A stretch of DNA of 64,000 bases from Nitrospirota bacterium (GTDB taxonomy: Bacteria > Nitrospirota > Nitrospiria > Nitrospirales > Nitrospiraceae), in the NCBI GenBank assembly GCA_040757595.1, contig JBFLWP010000007.1, positions 92,748 through 156,747 of the forward strand, given 5' to 3'. Below the pieces are notes generated by a model. The model did not search any database. It was not told the origin of the DNA and saw nothing but the letters and a program-made list of their open reading frames with translations. The position numbers and the translations under genes are program-made. Shown here in pieces: positions 23,481-31,477 of the stretch (positions are counted from its first letter, which is position 1; every line of letters starts with the position of its first letter).

Positions 23481-25106
23481 TCAAGGAGCGGCGGGTTTGG
23501 TCAGATCATTGTTCACCCAGTTATTGGGAGCGTTGACATCAATGCCCCCGGCGGGCAGCGGTTTTTCCAGGTTGTCATGGTTATATTCCAAAGTATCGAA
23601 GGGCTGAATCTGCTCGTCGGCGGGCAATTGCTTGCTGGTCCAGCCTCCGCCGAGGGCCCGGATGAGCCCGACCGAGGCTCGCAGCAGGTCGGCCTTGATC
23701 TGTACTGCGTTGATGCGCGCATCAAGCGTTTGGACCTGTGCGTAGATCAGCTCGAGGCTGGAAGCCAGGCCACCCATGTAAAGTTCAGACGTCAGCTCCT
23801 GCGTCTTGAAGAAGGCCCCGACTGCCTCATCTTGGCGATCGGCCGCGATAGTGAGCCGGTTCGTCAGGCTCAACCCGTTCTCGACTTCACGAAAGGCGTT
23901 GAGCACCGTCGCCCGGTACCGGTCTTCCGTCTCGCGATAGGCAGACCAGGACTGCTGCAATTGAGCGCGGCGATAGCCCCCCTGGAACATCGGCAGGGAC
24001 ACGAGAGACCCGTAGGACCAGAATCCGGCGGCGAGCTTGGCGGCATTGAGGCCAGAGTCGAGCAACCCTCCGTCGGCTGAGAACCGCACATCTGGGAAAA
24101 AGGCGGCGCGGGCGATCCCGATAGCGCGGTTGGCCTCGGCCATCCGGCGCTCCATCGCGGCAATGTCCGGCCGCCGCTCGAGCAAGGTAGAAGGGATGGT
24201 CCGAGGAATCGTAAAATTGGCCACTCGAAGATCATCAACCGGCTCGATCGTGAAGCTGGCGGGCGCCCTATTGATGAGGATGGCGATCGCTTGTTCTGTG
24301 ACTTGGCGCTGGCCTTGGATCTGGGCGTATTTCGACTCCGTGCTGTACAGAAGGGATTCGACGCGGGCGACATCCAGCGCCGACGCGATGGCGCCGGCGA
24401 ACTGGATCTTGATGAGGTCGAGCGACCGCCGATAGAGGTCGATCGATTGCTGGTAGATCGCCGCCTGCGCGTCGAGGCCGCGCAGCGTGAAATAGTTCGC
24501 CGCGAGTTCCGCCTGCAGGCTGAGGCGCGCGAGCCCCCAGTCGGCCGCGCGCTCTTGGGCTCGGTAGGTCTCCACCCTCGTCGCGTTCCGGATCGCGGAC
24601 CAGAAGTCGGGCTCCCAGGACGCGAGCCCCGCACCGGCCGCCAGCGACCCGGTCAGCGGACTGTCCGGGTCCTTATACAGCCCGGTATCGACTGAATTCC
24701 TACTGTCTGTGGCTTTCCCGCCGAGACCCAGGTGCGGGATCCGGCGCGAGCGGGCCATCATCATCATGTCGCGGGCCTGGACGAATCGCTCGGCGGCAGC
24801 CTGCAAATCCGGGTTCGCCGCCATGGCTTGCTCGATCAGGCCATCCAGAATCGGATCGTTGAACACTTTCCACCAATCCGGCCGCAGCTCACCATCCGAC
24901 GGCGTCGCTTCGACGAAGGGGCTCGCGCCATGCCATGACGCGGGAACGACGTACTGGGGCGGTTGATAGTTCGGCGCCAGATCGGCGTGCGGCAACCAGT
25001 CGCCGCTGCACCCCGGCAGGATGAGCGCGAACAGGAGGCCGTAGCAGGACACCGAGCGGCCCAGTCCGGACCACACACCTCCAATGCACACACGCTCCGA
25101 CATCAT
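23481..25106 (-). CDS. Outer-membrane efflux channel (TolC/OprM/NodT-type lipoprotein)
   Basis: This is the exit duct of the adjacent RND pump. The 541-residue protein has a lipoprotein signal (ALILPGCSGD), an N-terminal LAPNYQPPQYVVPASW segment typical of NodT-type channels, and two homologous outer-membrane-factor halves rich in long helices (NPDLQAAAERFVQARDMMMMA; the second half includes RPDIAAMERRMAEANRAIGI). Its ATG overlaps the stop of the adaptor gene (ATGA), making it the last gene of the operon. The operon reads richer in A and T than its surroundings. Confidence 0.92.
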   Translation of the reverse strand: MMSERVCIGGVWSGLGRSVSCYGLLFALILPGCSGDWLPHADLAPNYQPPQYVVPASWHGASPFVEATPSDGELRPDWWKVFNDPILDGLIEQAMAANPDLQAAAERFVQARDMMMMARSRRIPHLGLGGKATDSRNSVDTGLYKDPDSPLTGSLAAGAGLASWEPDFWSAIRNATRVETYRAQERAADWGLARLSLQAELAANYFTLRGLDAQAAIYQQSIDLYRRSLDLIKIQFAGAIASALDVARVESLLYSTESKYAQIQGQRQVTEQAIAILINRAPASFTIEPVDDLRVANFTIPRTIPSTLLERRPDIAAMERRMAEANRAIGIARAAFFPDVRFSADGGLLDSGLNAAKLAAGFWSYGSLVSLPMFQGGYRRAQLQQSWSAYRETEDRYRATVLNAFREVENGLSLTNRLTIAADRQDEAVGAFFKTQELTSELYMGGLASSLELIYAQVQTLDARINAVQIKADLLRASVGLIRALGGGWTSKQLPADEQIQPFDTLEYNHDNLEKPLPAGGIDVNAPNNWVNNDLTKPAAP

Positions 25107-26368
25107 GGCTGGATGTGTTGCCGAGCCTGCGGCGGCGATCGCAGCTCCGGCGCCTCTGAAGGCTGGGGCGCCCGTGCCGGCGGAGACACGTGCCGCGGCG
25201 CCGTCGCATTAAGGAGATCGTACCCGGGAGCCGGCGTCACCACGCGCACTTTGTCGCCTTCGAGCAGAGCTGCGCTTGGGTTGTTTACGATGCGGTCGTT
25301 CGCGGAGAGCCCCTCTGCCACTTCGACGACTTGGTCCATCAGTTTGCTCACCGTGATGGATTTCAAATGGACTCGGTCGTCCTCCGTCAGCACGGCCACT
25401 TGCGTGTTGCGCTCCTGGAAGACCAGGGCTGTGGACGGCATCGTGAAGGCTTGCCGATCGACTGGCGCCGTGAGGTGCACCTCGGCATAGGAGCCGGGCC
25501 AGAGCGCCCGGTCTTCGTTGTCTATGATGAAGACGGTGGTCGCGGTGCGCGTACTCACTTCGAATCCGCGGGCAATGGTAAGGAACTCGGCAGTCCAACG
25601 GCGCTTAGGCAATTGCGGAACCGTCAAGTCCGCCTTCATGCCCGGCTGGAGAAAGGGGGCGAACGACTCCGGCACGTTGACAAAGAGGCGCAACCTATCG
25701 ACGACGGCCACCGTATAGAGGTTGGTCTTCGCATTGGGGGTGCTGAGCGTGCCCTCTTTACTGACCAAGTCGCCGACGTTGATGTTGCGCTGGATCACGA
25801 CGCCGTCAAAGGGGGCGACAATCTGCTTGAACCCAATGAACGCCTCGATGTTCTTGACCTTTTGCTCCGCGGCCTTGACCCGCGCGGCATGGGCTTGCAT
25901 TTCCTTTTCCCGCACCGTGATTGCCTGTTCAGAGAGCGCATGGGTTTTGCGCATGGCCTGATAGCGTTTTGCGGTTACCACGGAGAGAGCATATTGAGCC
26001 CGCTCCGATTCCAAATCCGCCTTGGCCTGCGCATATTCAGCGTCGAGATCCGGGGTACTGATTTCGGCGAGAATGTCGCCTGTCTTCACCTGGTCCCCGT
26101 AGTCCTTGTGCCACATCTTGACGTAGCCCGTGACGCGTGCGTAGATCGGCGCCTGGTACCAGCCCACGATATTGCCGGGCAGCGTAATGGATTCGGTGGC
26201 CGGCACCGGCGTGGGACGGACGACGGCCACGGTCGGAATCGCGTTCTCGAGCGTCTGTTGGCGGAGCGCCGCGGCATCGCTGCGGTTCTCATAGACCCGA
26301 TAGCCAAGATAGAGGGCACAGAGCAGGATCGCGGAGACCGCGAGGTATCTTCCACGTCCCTCCGTCAT
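25103..26368 (-). CDS. RND efflux periplasmic adaptor (HlyD/MFP family)
   Basis: The adaptor links the inner-membrane pump to the outer channel. I start at MTEGRGRYLAVS, whose ATG lies next to the pump gene's stop codon; the longer upstream frame lies within the pump gene. A single membrane anchor (LAVSAILLCALYLGYRVYE) precedes the barrel-sandwich half (GNIVGWYQAPIYARVTGYVK). A long coiled-coil hairpin follows (about 110-195), then the second lipoyl half (IVAPFDGVVIQRNINVGDLV) and the membrane-proximal domain. The last roughly 45 residues are Pro/Ala-rich. It overlaps both neighbours. Confidence 0.93.
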   Translation of the reverse strand: MTEGRGRYLAVSAILLCALYLGYRVYENRSDAAALRQQTLENAIPTVAVVRPTPVPATESITLPGNIVGWYQAPIYARVTGYVKMWHKDYGDQVKTGDILAEISTPDLDAEYAQAKADLESERAQYALSVVTAKRYQAMRKTHALSEQAITVREKEMQAHAARVKAAEQKVKNIEAFIGFKQIVAPFDGVVIQRNINVGDLVSKEGTLSTPNAKTNLYTVAVVDRLRLFVNVPESFAPFLQPGMKADLTVPQLPKRRWTAEFLTIARGFEVSTRTATTVFIIDNEDRALWPGSYAEVHLTAPVDRQAFTMPSTALVFQERNTQVAVLTEDDRVHLKSITVSKLMDQVVEVAEGLSANDRIVNNPSAALLEGDKVRVVTPAPGYDLLNATAPRHVSPPARAPQPSEAPELRSPPQARQHIQP

Positions 26369-26369
26369 C

Positions 26370-28076
26370 TCAGACAGTCTCCTGTTTGGGGGCGACTCGC
26401 CGGCTGTAGACGATCGCGTACACGCTCGGCACGAAGAACAGGGTGAAAACCGTAGCCACGAGCAAGCCGCCGATGACGGCGCGACCCAGCGGCGCATTCT
26501 GCGAGTAGCCCGTCGCCATGGGAACCATGCCGAAGATCATGGCCGAGGCCGTCATGAGCACCGGACGAAAGCGGGCTTTCCCGGCCTCGACGGCGGCCAG
26601 CAGAGCGTCGCCGTGCTCCTGGAGGCGGTCGCGCGCATAGGAGATGACGAGGATCGAGTTGGCGGTCGCCGTACCCATGGTCATGATGGCGCCGGTCAGC
26701 GCGGGCTCCGAGAGCCGCGTATGGGTCAGGAACAAGGACCAGGCGATGCCCGCCAGCGCGCCGGGCAAGGCCGTAATGATGATGAAGGGATCGAGCCATG
26801 ATTGGAAGTTGACGACGATCAGCAAATAGATCAGCACAATCGCCGCGAGCAGTCCGAAGATCAGCTCCGCGTAGGCATCGTACATCAAGGCGGCCTGGCC
26901 ATGGATTTCGACGGCGGCGCTGCGGGGCTTTTCGTGCTCCATGCTCGCGACGATTTTCTGGACATCCGAAAGAACCCCGCCGAGATCGCGCCCTTCGGCG
27001 GAGACATAGATGTCGAACAACGGCATGATATTCCCGTGCGTGACCACGCCCGGCGTGCCTATCGGTGTGATGCTGGCCAAATTGCCGAGGAGTTGCACGT
27101 CATCCTTCGCGGCACCGTTCGAGGAACCGACGGGGACGGTCTTGATACTGTTGAGGCTGCTGATCTGCGGCTGTGGATTATAGACATTGATCATGTACGA
27201 CATGCCGGTCGAGGGATCGAGCCAATAGATCTGATCGACCTGTTGGCTCCCGGCGACCGTCGTGAGCAGATCGTCGGCGATGTCTTTCTCGGTCCGATTC
27301 ACTCCGAGGCCAAACGTGCGGTCGCCTTCGACCAGAAGCGTCGGCGTACGCATCGTCTGTTGGATCACCACGTCGACGGCGCCGGGGATGTCGCGGAACT
27401 CGGCCATCAATTTGCGGGCGAACTCGTAATTGGGGTAGACATCCGGACCGTTGACCTGGACGTCGATCGGCGCGGGCGCGCCGAAGTTGAGGATTTTCGC
27501 CGTCAGATCGGACGGTTGGAAGGTGAATTCGGTTCCCGGGTAGCGCTCTTTCAAGCCTTTGCGGAGAATGCGCCGAATGTCCCAGACCCGCGACTTGTCA
27601 TCGTTCAAGAGAATCGTCAGGTCACAATCCTGCGAACCGATCGTCGGCGTCGGAATGAAGGCGAGGTTATGGGGTCCGAACGGCAAGCCGCAATTGCTGA
27701 CAATGTTTTCCACTTGCCCGGGCAGCAACTCCTCGATGCTGTTGGAGATCAGCGTCGCAAGACGTGCGGATACCTCGATGCGTGTCCCGAGCGGCGCCCG
27801 CATATGCATCTGAATGACCCCTGACCGGATCTCGGGGAAATAGTCGCGCCCGAGGAACAAGAACAGGCTCAGGGAGCTGAGTGCGAGCGCCAGACAGATG
27901 GCGACGAAGCGGGTCCGATTGGCGACCGCCTGCTCGAGCAGCACACCGTAGCGCTCACGGACCCGATTGAACCCGCGTTCGAACCGCTGCTGAAAGCGGA
28001 CGAAGACGTTCCGCGACGGTGCCGCGCCGGGGTGCCCTTCGTGATCAGGCGTTTGTGGTGTGCTGCGGCCGTTCAT
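26370..28076 (-). CDS. RND efflux permease, C-terminal half (split gene)
   Basis: This 568-residue ORF equals the second half of an AcrB-like permease. It has TM7 (RFVAICLALALSSLSLFLFL), the second large periplasmic loop and TM8-12 ending VPSVYAIVYSRRV. It begins within the last 32 bases of the N-terminal-half ORF in a different frame (+1 relative to it). Together the halves give about 1,070 residues, the normal pump length. In TM10 the motif reads MGTATANSILV, so the lysine of the proton relay in AcrB-type pumps is replaced. This is a feature of some RND subgroups and need not mean inactivity. It is either a true two-piece pump or a frameshifted gene. Confidence 0.88.
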   Translation of the reverse strand: MNGRSTPQTPDHEGHPGAAPSRNVFVRFQQRFERGFNRVRERYGVLLEQAVANRTRFVAICLALALSSLSLFLFLGRDYFPEIRSGVIQMHMRAPLGTRIEVSARLATLISNSIEELLPGQVENIVSNCGLPFGPHNLAFIPTPTIGSQDCDLTILLNDDKSRVWDIRRILRKGLKERYPGTEFTFQPSDLTAKILNFGAPAPIDVQVNGPDVYPNYEFARKLMAEFRDIPGAVDVVIQQTMRTPTLLVEGDRTFGLGVNRTEKDIADDLLTTVAGSQQVDQIYWLDPSTGMSYMINVYNPQPQISSLNSIKTVPVGSSNGAAKDDVQLLGNLASITPIGTPGVVTHGNIMPLFDIYVSAEGRDLGGVLSDVQKIVASMEHEKPRSAAVEIHGQAALMYDAYAELIFGLLAAIVLIYLLIVVNFQSWLDPFIIITALPGALAGIAWSLFLTHTRLSEPALTGAIMTMGTATANSILVISYARDRLQEHGDALLAAVEAGKARFRPVLMTASAMIFGMVPMATGYSQNAPLGRAVIGGLLVATVFTLFFVPSVYAIVYSRRVAPKQETV

Positions 28077-29562
28077 GATGCTGGTTCTTCATGAGATATT
28101 TCGCCATGGTCGGCACCAGCGTGCGCGATAGGATGAAGGAGGCGATCATCGCAATCATGACCGCCTCCGCCATGGGCTTGAACAGGTAGCCGGAGGCGCC
28201 GGTAAGCCCGAAGAGCGGGAGCCAGACGATCGCGATGCAGAGCGTCGCGACGAGCGTCGGAACGACGATCTGGTTAGCGGCGTCGATGATGGCTTGCTCC
28301 AGCGGCTTCCCCATTTCGAGATGGCGGTCGATATTCTCGATCATCACGGTCGCATCGTCGACCAGGATACCGACCGCCAGAGCCAGGCCGCCCAATGTCA
28401 TGATGTTGATCGTCTCGCCGAGTGCATGCAGGCCGATGAGCGCCGTCAGGATGGACAGCGGGATCGACGTCCAGACGATGACCGTGGCCTTCCATGACCC
28501 GAGCAGCAGGAGCACGATGATCCCGACCAGCGCACCGGCGGTGAGCATTTCATGGACCACGTCCTTGATGGAATCCTTCACGAACGTCGAGGCGTCGTCG
28601 AGGAGTCTGATCTCCACGCCCCTCGGGACGACGTCCTGGGCCCGCGGGAGCATCTTCTTGATCCCGTCGACCACCGCCACCGTGGAGGCCTCGGTGCTCT
28701 TCATGGCGACGATGATGACCCTCTGCTTGCCCTTGACCAGAACGGCGTTCTGTTGCACCCGGCCCATGAGCCTGACGGTGGCGATGTCCCGCAGATAGAC
28801 GAACGCGTTGCCTTCCCGCTTGATCGGAATGTTGCCGAATTCCTCGATCCGCATCGGCGACGCATTCGTGAGGACGATCCAGTCGGTCGACTTGATCTTG
28901 ACGTCGCCGGACGGCAGCACGAGGTATTGCTTCATGAGGGTCGAATGAACGTCCGACGGCGTGAGCTGCCGGGCGAGCAATTTCTGCTGATCGAGATTGA
29001 CCATCACCTGCATAGGCTGGCCCCCGTACGGGAGCGGCAGGACGATTCCCGGGACCGTCACCAGCAGGGGACGGATTCGCATGTAGGCAAGGTTAAAGAG
29101 CTCCGCGGGCGTCATATCGTCGGAACTGACTTCGATCATGGCTACCGGAATGGAGGATGGCGCGAGACGCATGATCATCGGCGGGGAAATATCGGGCGGC
29201 AGCGCCTTGATGACGTTCTGCGCAATGCCCACGATATCTGCTTCGGCCCTCCCTACATCCACATGGTCTTGGAGAAAGATATTCGTGATGCTGACGCCGT
29301 AGTAGGAGTGACTATGGATGTACTTGATGCCTTCCACCGTCGAGGTCAAAAAGCGCTCGAATAGGTACGTGATCCGTCCTTCCACCTGCTGCGGCAGCAG
29401 GCCAGCATAGGCCCAGACCACCGAGGTGACCGGAATCGCGATATTCGGGAAGACGTCGGTCGGCATTTGGAGAACGGTAAGGCTGCCCAATATCACAATG
29501 AGAATGGACATGACGACGAAGGTATAGGGCCTTTTGAGGGCGATGAGGACGAGTTGGTTCAT
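28045..29562 (-). CDS. RND efflux permease, N-terminal half (split gene)
   Basis: The 505-residue ORF carries TM1 (RPYTFVVMSILIVILGSLTV), the first periplasmic porter loop and TM2-6. TM4 has the proton-relay pair in GILVDDATVMIENIDRH. It ends in the cytoplasmic linker (YLMKNQHHERPQHTTNA), precisely where full-length pumps run on to TM7. The next ORF begins 32 nt before its stop. As both halves keep full domain content, it may work as a heterodimer-like split pump, but a single-base frameshift in assembly or genome is equally compatible. It is the first gene of the efflux operon. Confidence 0.9.
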   Translation of the reverse strand: MNQLVLIALKRPYTFVVMSILIVILGSLTVLQMPTDVFPNIAIPVTSVVWAYAGLLPQQVEGRITYLFERFLTSTVEGIKYIHSHSYYGVSITNIFLQDHVDVGRAEADIVGIAQNVIKALPPDISPPMIMRLAPSSIPVAMIEVSSDDMTPAELFNLAYMRIRPLLVTVPGIVLPLPYGGQPMQVMVNLDQQKLLARQLTPSDVHSTLMKQYLVLPSGDVKIKSTDWIVLTNASPMRIEEFGNIPIKREGNAFVYLRDIATVRLMGRVQQNAVLVKGKQRVIIVAMKSTEASTVAVVDGIKKMLPRAQDVVPRGVEIRLLDDASTFVKDSIKDVVHEMLTAGALVGIIVLLLLGSWKATVIVWTSIPLSILTALIGLHALGETINIMTLGGLALAVGILVDDATVMIENIDRHLEMGKPLEQAIIDAANQIVVPTLVATLCIAIVWLPLFGLTGASGYLFKPMAEAVMIAMIASFILSRTLVPTMAKYLMKNQHHERPQHTTNA

Positions 29563-29911
29563 GCGCGAAGTCCGCCTGAAGCAGTTTCAATTTGTATCAT
29601 GCTGACATGGCTCAATTAAAGGATTTCTTTGGGTTCGGCAGGCAGTGTCCCTCTTTTGCTGGAAATTGACAAGGGGGGAACCACGATCTGCTGCAGCACA
29701 CCCGGACCGCCCTCGCGATCTTCAAGATCCCGCCCGCTGTGCAGCGGGAAGCTAAGGACGGGGAAGAATGGAAAAGCTGGAGGAGGTTCTCCGCGGCCTT
29801 TACCTCAATGCGGGGATGAACAGGCCGCGGCTCAAGTTCGATACAGGAAACGCTGGAGGTAATTATCCGGACTGTTTTGATCGAACGGCCCGGCACACGT
29901 CAAGCGAGGGA
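29563..29911. other. Intergenic region: efflux promoter side, palindromes, no gene
   Basis: No coding sequence is supported here. Two perfect small palindromes lie almost back to back, GATCTTCAAGATC (29719-29731) and CCCGCTGTGCAGCGGG (29733-29748). They could be operator sites for control of the efflux operon, whose first start is at 29562, although they are about 160-190 bp away. A plus-strand frame from 29768 runs on into the tRNA and is spurious. Confidence 0.4.
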
Positions 29912-29987
29912 TGGTGCCGAGGGACAGAATCGAACTGTCGACACCAGCCTTTTCAGGGCTGTGCTCTGCCAACTGAGCTACCTCGGC
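29912..29987 (-). tRNA. tRNA-Phe (GAA)
   Basis: The minus strand folds into a complete 76-nt cloverleaf. The acceptor arm is GCCGAGG/CCTCGGC, followed by discriminator A and an encoded CCA. U8-A9 are followed by D-arm GCTC/GAGC. The anticodon arm CAGCC/GGCTG encloses loop CTGAAAA with anticodon GAA. The T-arm is GACAG TTCGATT CTGTC. A strong promoter lies just upstream at 29998-30026. Confidence 0.98.
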
Positions 29988-29997
29988 ACGGGCGACA

Positions 29998-30026
29998 CGA
30001 TAACAAGCGGCTTCCGACCCTGTCAA
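29998..30026 (-). promoter_or_regulatory. Predicted promoter of tRNA-Phe
   Basis: On the minus strand TTGACA (30026-30021) and TTATCG (30003-29998) are separated by 17 nt. Transcription would start about 4 nt before the mature tRNA 5' end. Confidence 0.6.
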
Positions 30027-30076
30027 GGCGGGTGAGAGCGGGGTGACGAACGACGGATCGCGCCACCGCAGGTGGC

Positions 30077-30106
30077 TTGACGCCTTTCTCGTCGGCAGAG
30101 TATTCT
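30077..30106 (+). promoter_or_regulatory. Predicted promoter of proA
   Basis: TTGACG (30077-30082) and TATTCT (30101-30106) are separated by 18 nt. The predicted leader to the GTG at 30137 is about 24 nt and contains the CGGAG ribosome site. Confidence 0.5.
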
Positions 30107-30136
30107 CACGTTGATCCGCAACAAACGGAGACCCTT

Positions 30137-31477
30137 GTGGCCCGACAGGACGCGACAGAGACGACGGAGGCCCAGGTTCAGGCGACCGAGAAGCCCGAGC
30201 CGGAGGCCCAGCCCAAGCCGCCCAAGGAATACGTCGAGGAGCTGGTCAAGAAGGCCAGAGCCGCGGCCGGCCGGATGGCCGGCCTGCCGACGACGGTCAA
30301 GGACCAAGCTCTGCTCGCGATGGCCGAGGGGCTGGAAGCCAAGACCGACGAGGTCCTGGCGGCGAACGAGAAGGACCTGGCGGCCTTCGAAGCCAGCGAC
30401 AAGGGCAAGGATACGGCCTTTGCGGACCGGCTCCGCCTGACGCCGGAGCGGGTCGCCGAGATGGCCAAGGGGGTCCGCGAGATCGTCAAGCTGCCGGACC
30501 CGGTCGGGGAGTCGCTCAAGATGTGGCGCCGGCCGAACGGCATGCTGGTCGGCCGCGTGCGGGTGCCGATCGGCGTGATCGGGATCATCTACGAGTCGCG
30601 CCCCAACGTGACCGTGGACTCGGCCGCCCTCTGCCTCAAATCCGGGAACGTCTGCGTCCTCCGCGGGGGATCGGAGGCCATCCACTCCAACCGGGCCATC
30701 GCCGGCATCCTGGGTGAAGCGGCCGAGAAGGCCGGCGTGCCGTCAGGCGCGATCGCCTTCGTGGACCGGACCGAGCGGGAGATCGCCCTGGAGCTTCTGA
30801 AGCAGGATCGGCACGTGGACCTCATCATCCCGCGCGGCGGCGAGTCGCTCATGAAAACCGTGACGGAGGAATCGCGCATTCCCGTCATCAAGCACGACAA
30901 GGGGGTCTGCCACGTCTACGTGGACGCGGATTCGGATGTGGAGATGGCCAAGAAGATCTGCCTGAACGCGAAGGTCCAGCGGCCTTCCACCTGCAACGCG
31001 ATGGAAACCCTCCTGGTGCACCAGAACGTCGCCCGCGCGTTGTTGCCGTCCCTGATCAAGGCCATGGCCGATGCGGGCGTCGAGGTGCGCGGCTGCCCCA
31101 AGACTTGCCAGGTGGCTCCCGAGGCCAAGCCCGCGAGCGAAAAGGACTATGGCCAGGAGTTTCTCGCCCTGATCCTGGCCGTGAAGGTCGTCAGGAACAT
31201 GGAAGAGGCGATGGAGCACATCGCCGCGTACGGGTCCCGCCACACCGAGGCGATCGTGACCAACGACTATGCCCGCGGGCTCCGCTTCCTGCGGGAGGTG
31301 GACGCCAGCGCCGTGCTGATCAACGCCTCCACGCGGCTGAACGACGGGTACCAGTTCGGCCTCGGGGCGGAGATCGGCATCAGCACGACCCGCATCCACG
31401 CCCGCGGCCCGATGGGGCTGGAGGACCTGACCTGCGCCAAGTTCGTGGTCTATGGCTCCGGCCAAATCCGTGAATGA
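30137..31477 (+). CDS. proA: Gamma-glutamyl phosphate reductase (glutamate-5-semialdehyde dehydrogenase)
   Basis: ProA reduces gamma-glutamyl phosphate to glutamate semialdehyde, the second step of proline synthesis. I choose the GTG at 30137 (CGGAG 6 nt upstream, promoter just before it) over an ATG at 30077 that lies inside the promoter. Residues 1-25 are an unusual Glu/Gln/Pro-rich extension. The aldehyde-dehydrogenase-like fold then shows PIGVIGIIYESRPNVT, CVLRGGSEAIHSN and the catalytic-cysteine region NAKVQRPSTCNAMETLLVH. The C-terminal LGAEIGISTTRIHARGPMGL is diagnostic. The next gene starts inside its last 26 bases. Confidence 0.96.
   Translation: MARQDATETTEAQVQATEKPEPEAQPKPPKEYVEELVKKARAAAGRMAGLPTTVKDQALLAMAEGLEAKTDEVLAANEKDLAAFEASDKGKDTAFADRLRLTPERVAEMAKGVREIVKLPDPVGESLKMWRRPNGMLVGRVRVPIGVIGIIYESRPNVTVDSAALCLKSGNVCVLRGGSEAIHSNRAIAGILGEAAEKAGVPSGAIAFVDRTEREIALELLKQDRHVDLIIPRGGESLMKTVTEESRIPVIKHDKGVCHVYVDADSDVEMAKKICLNAKVQRPSTCNAMETLLVHQNVARALLPSLIKAMADAGVEVRGCPKTCQVAPEAKPASEKDYGQEFLALILAVKVVRNMEEAMEHIAAYGSRHTEAIVTNDYARGLRFLREVDASAVLINASTRLNDGYQFGLGAEIGISTTRIHARGPMGLEDLTCAKFVVYGSGQIRE

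Noticed and set aside
29768..30046. Plus-strand frame containing GTESNCRHQPFQGCALPTEL.
   Set aside because: This familiar string is the antisense translation of a tRNA gene (here tRNA-Phe). It is not a protein gene.
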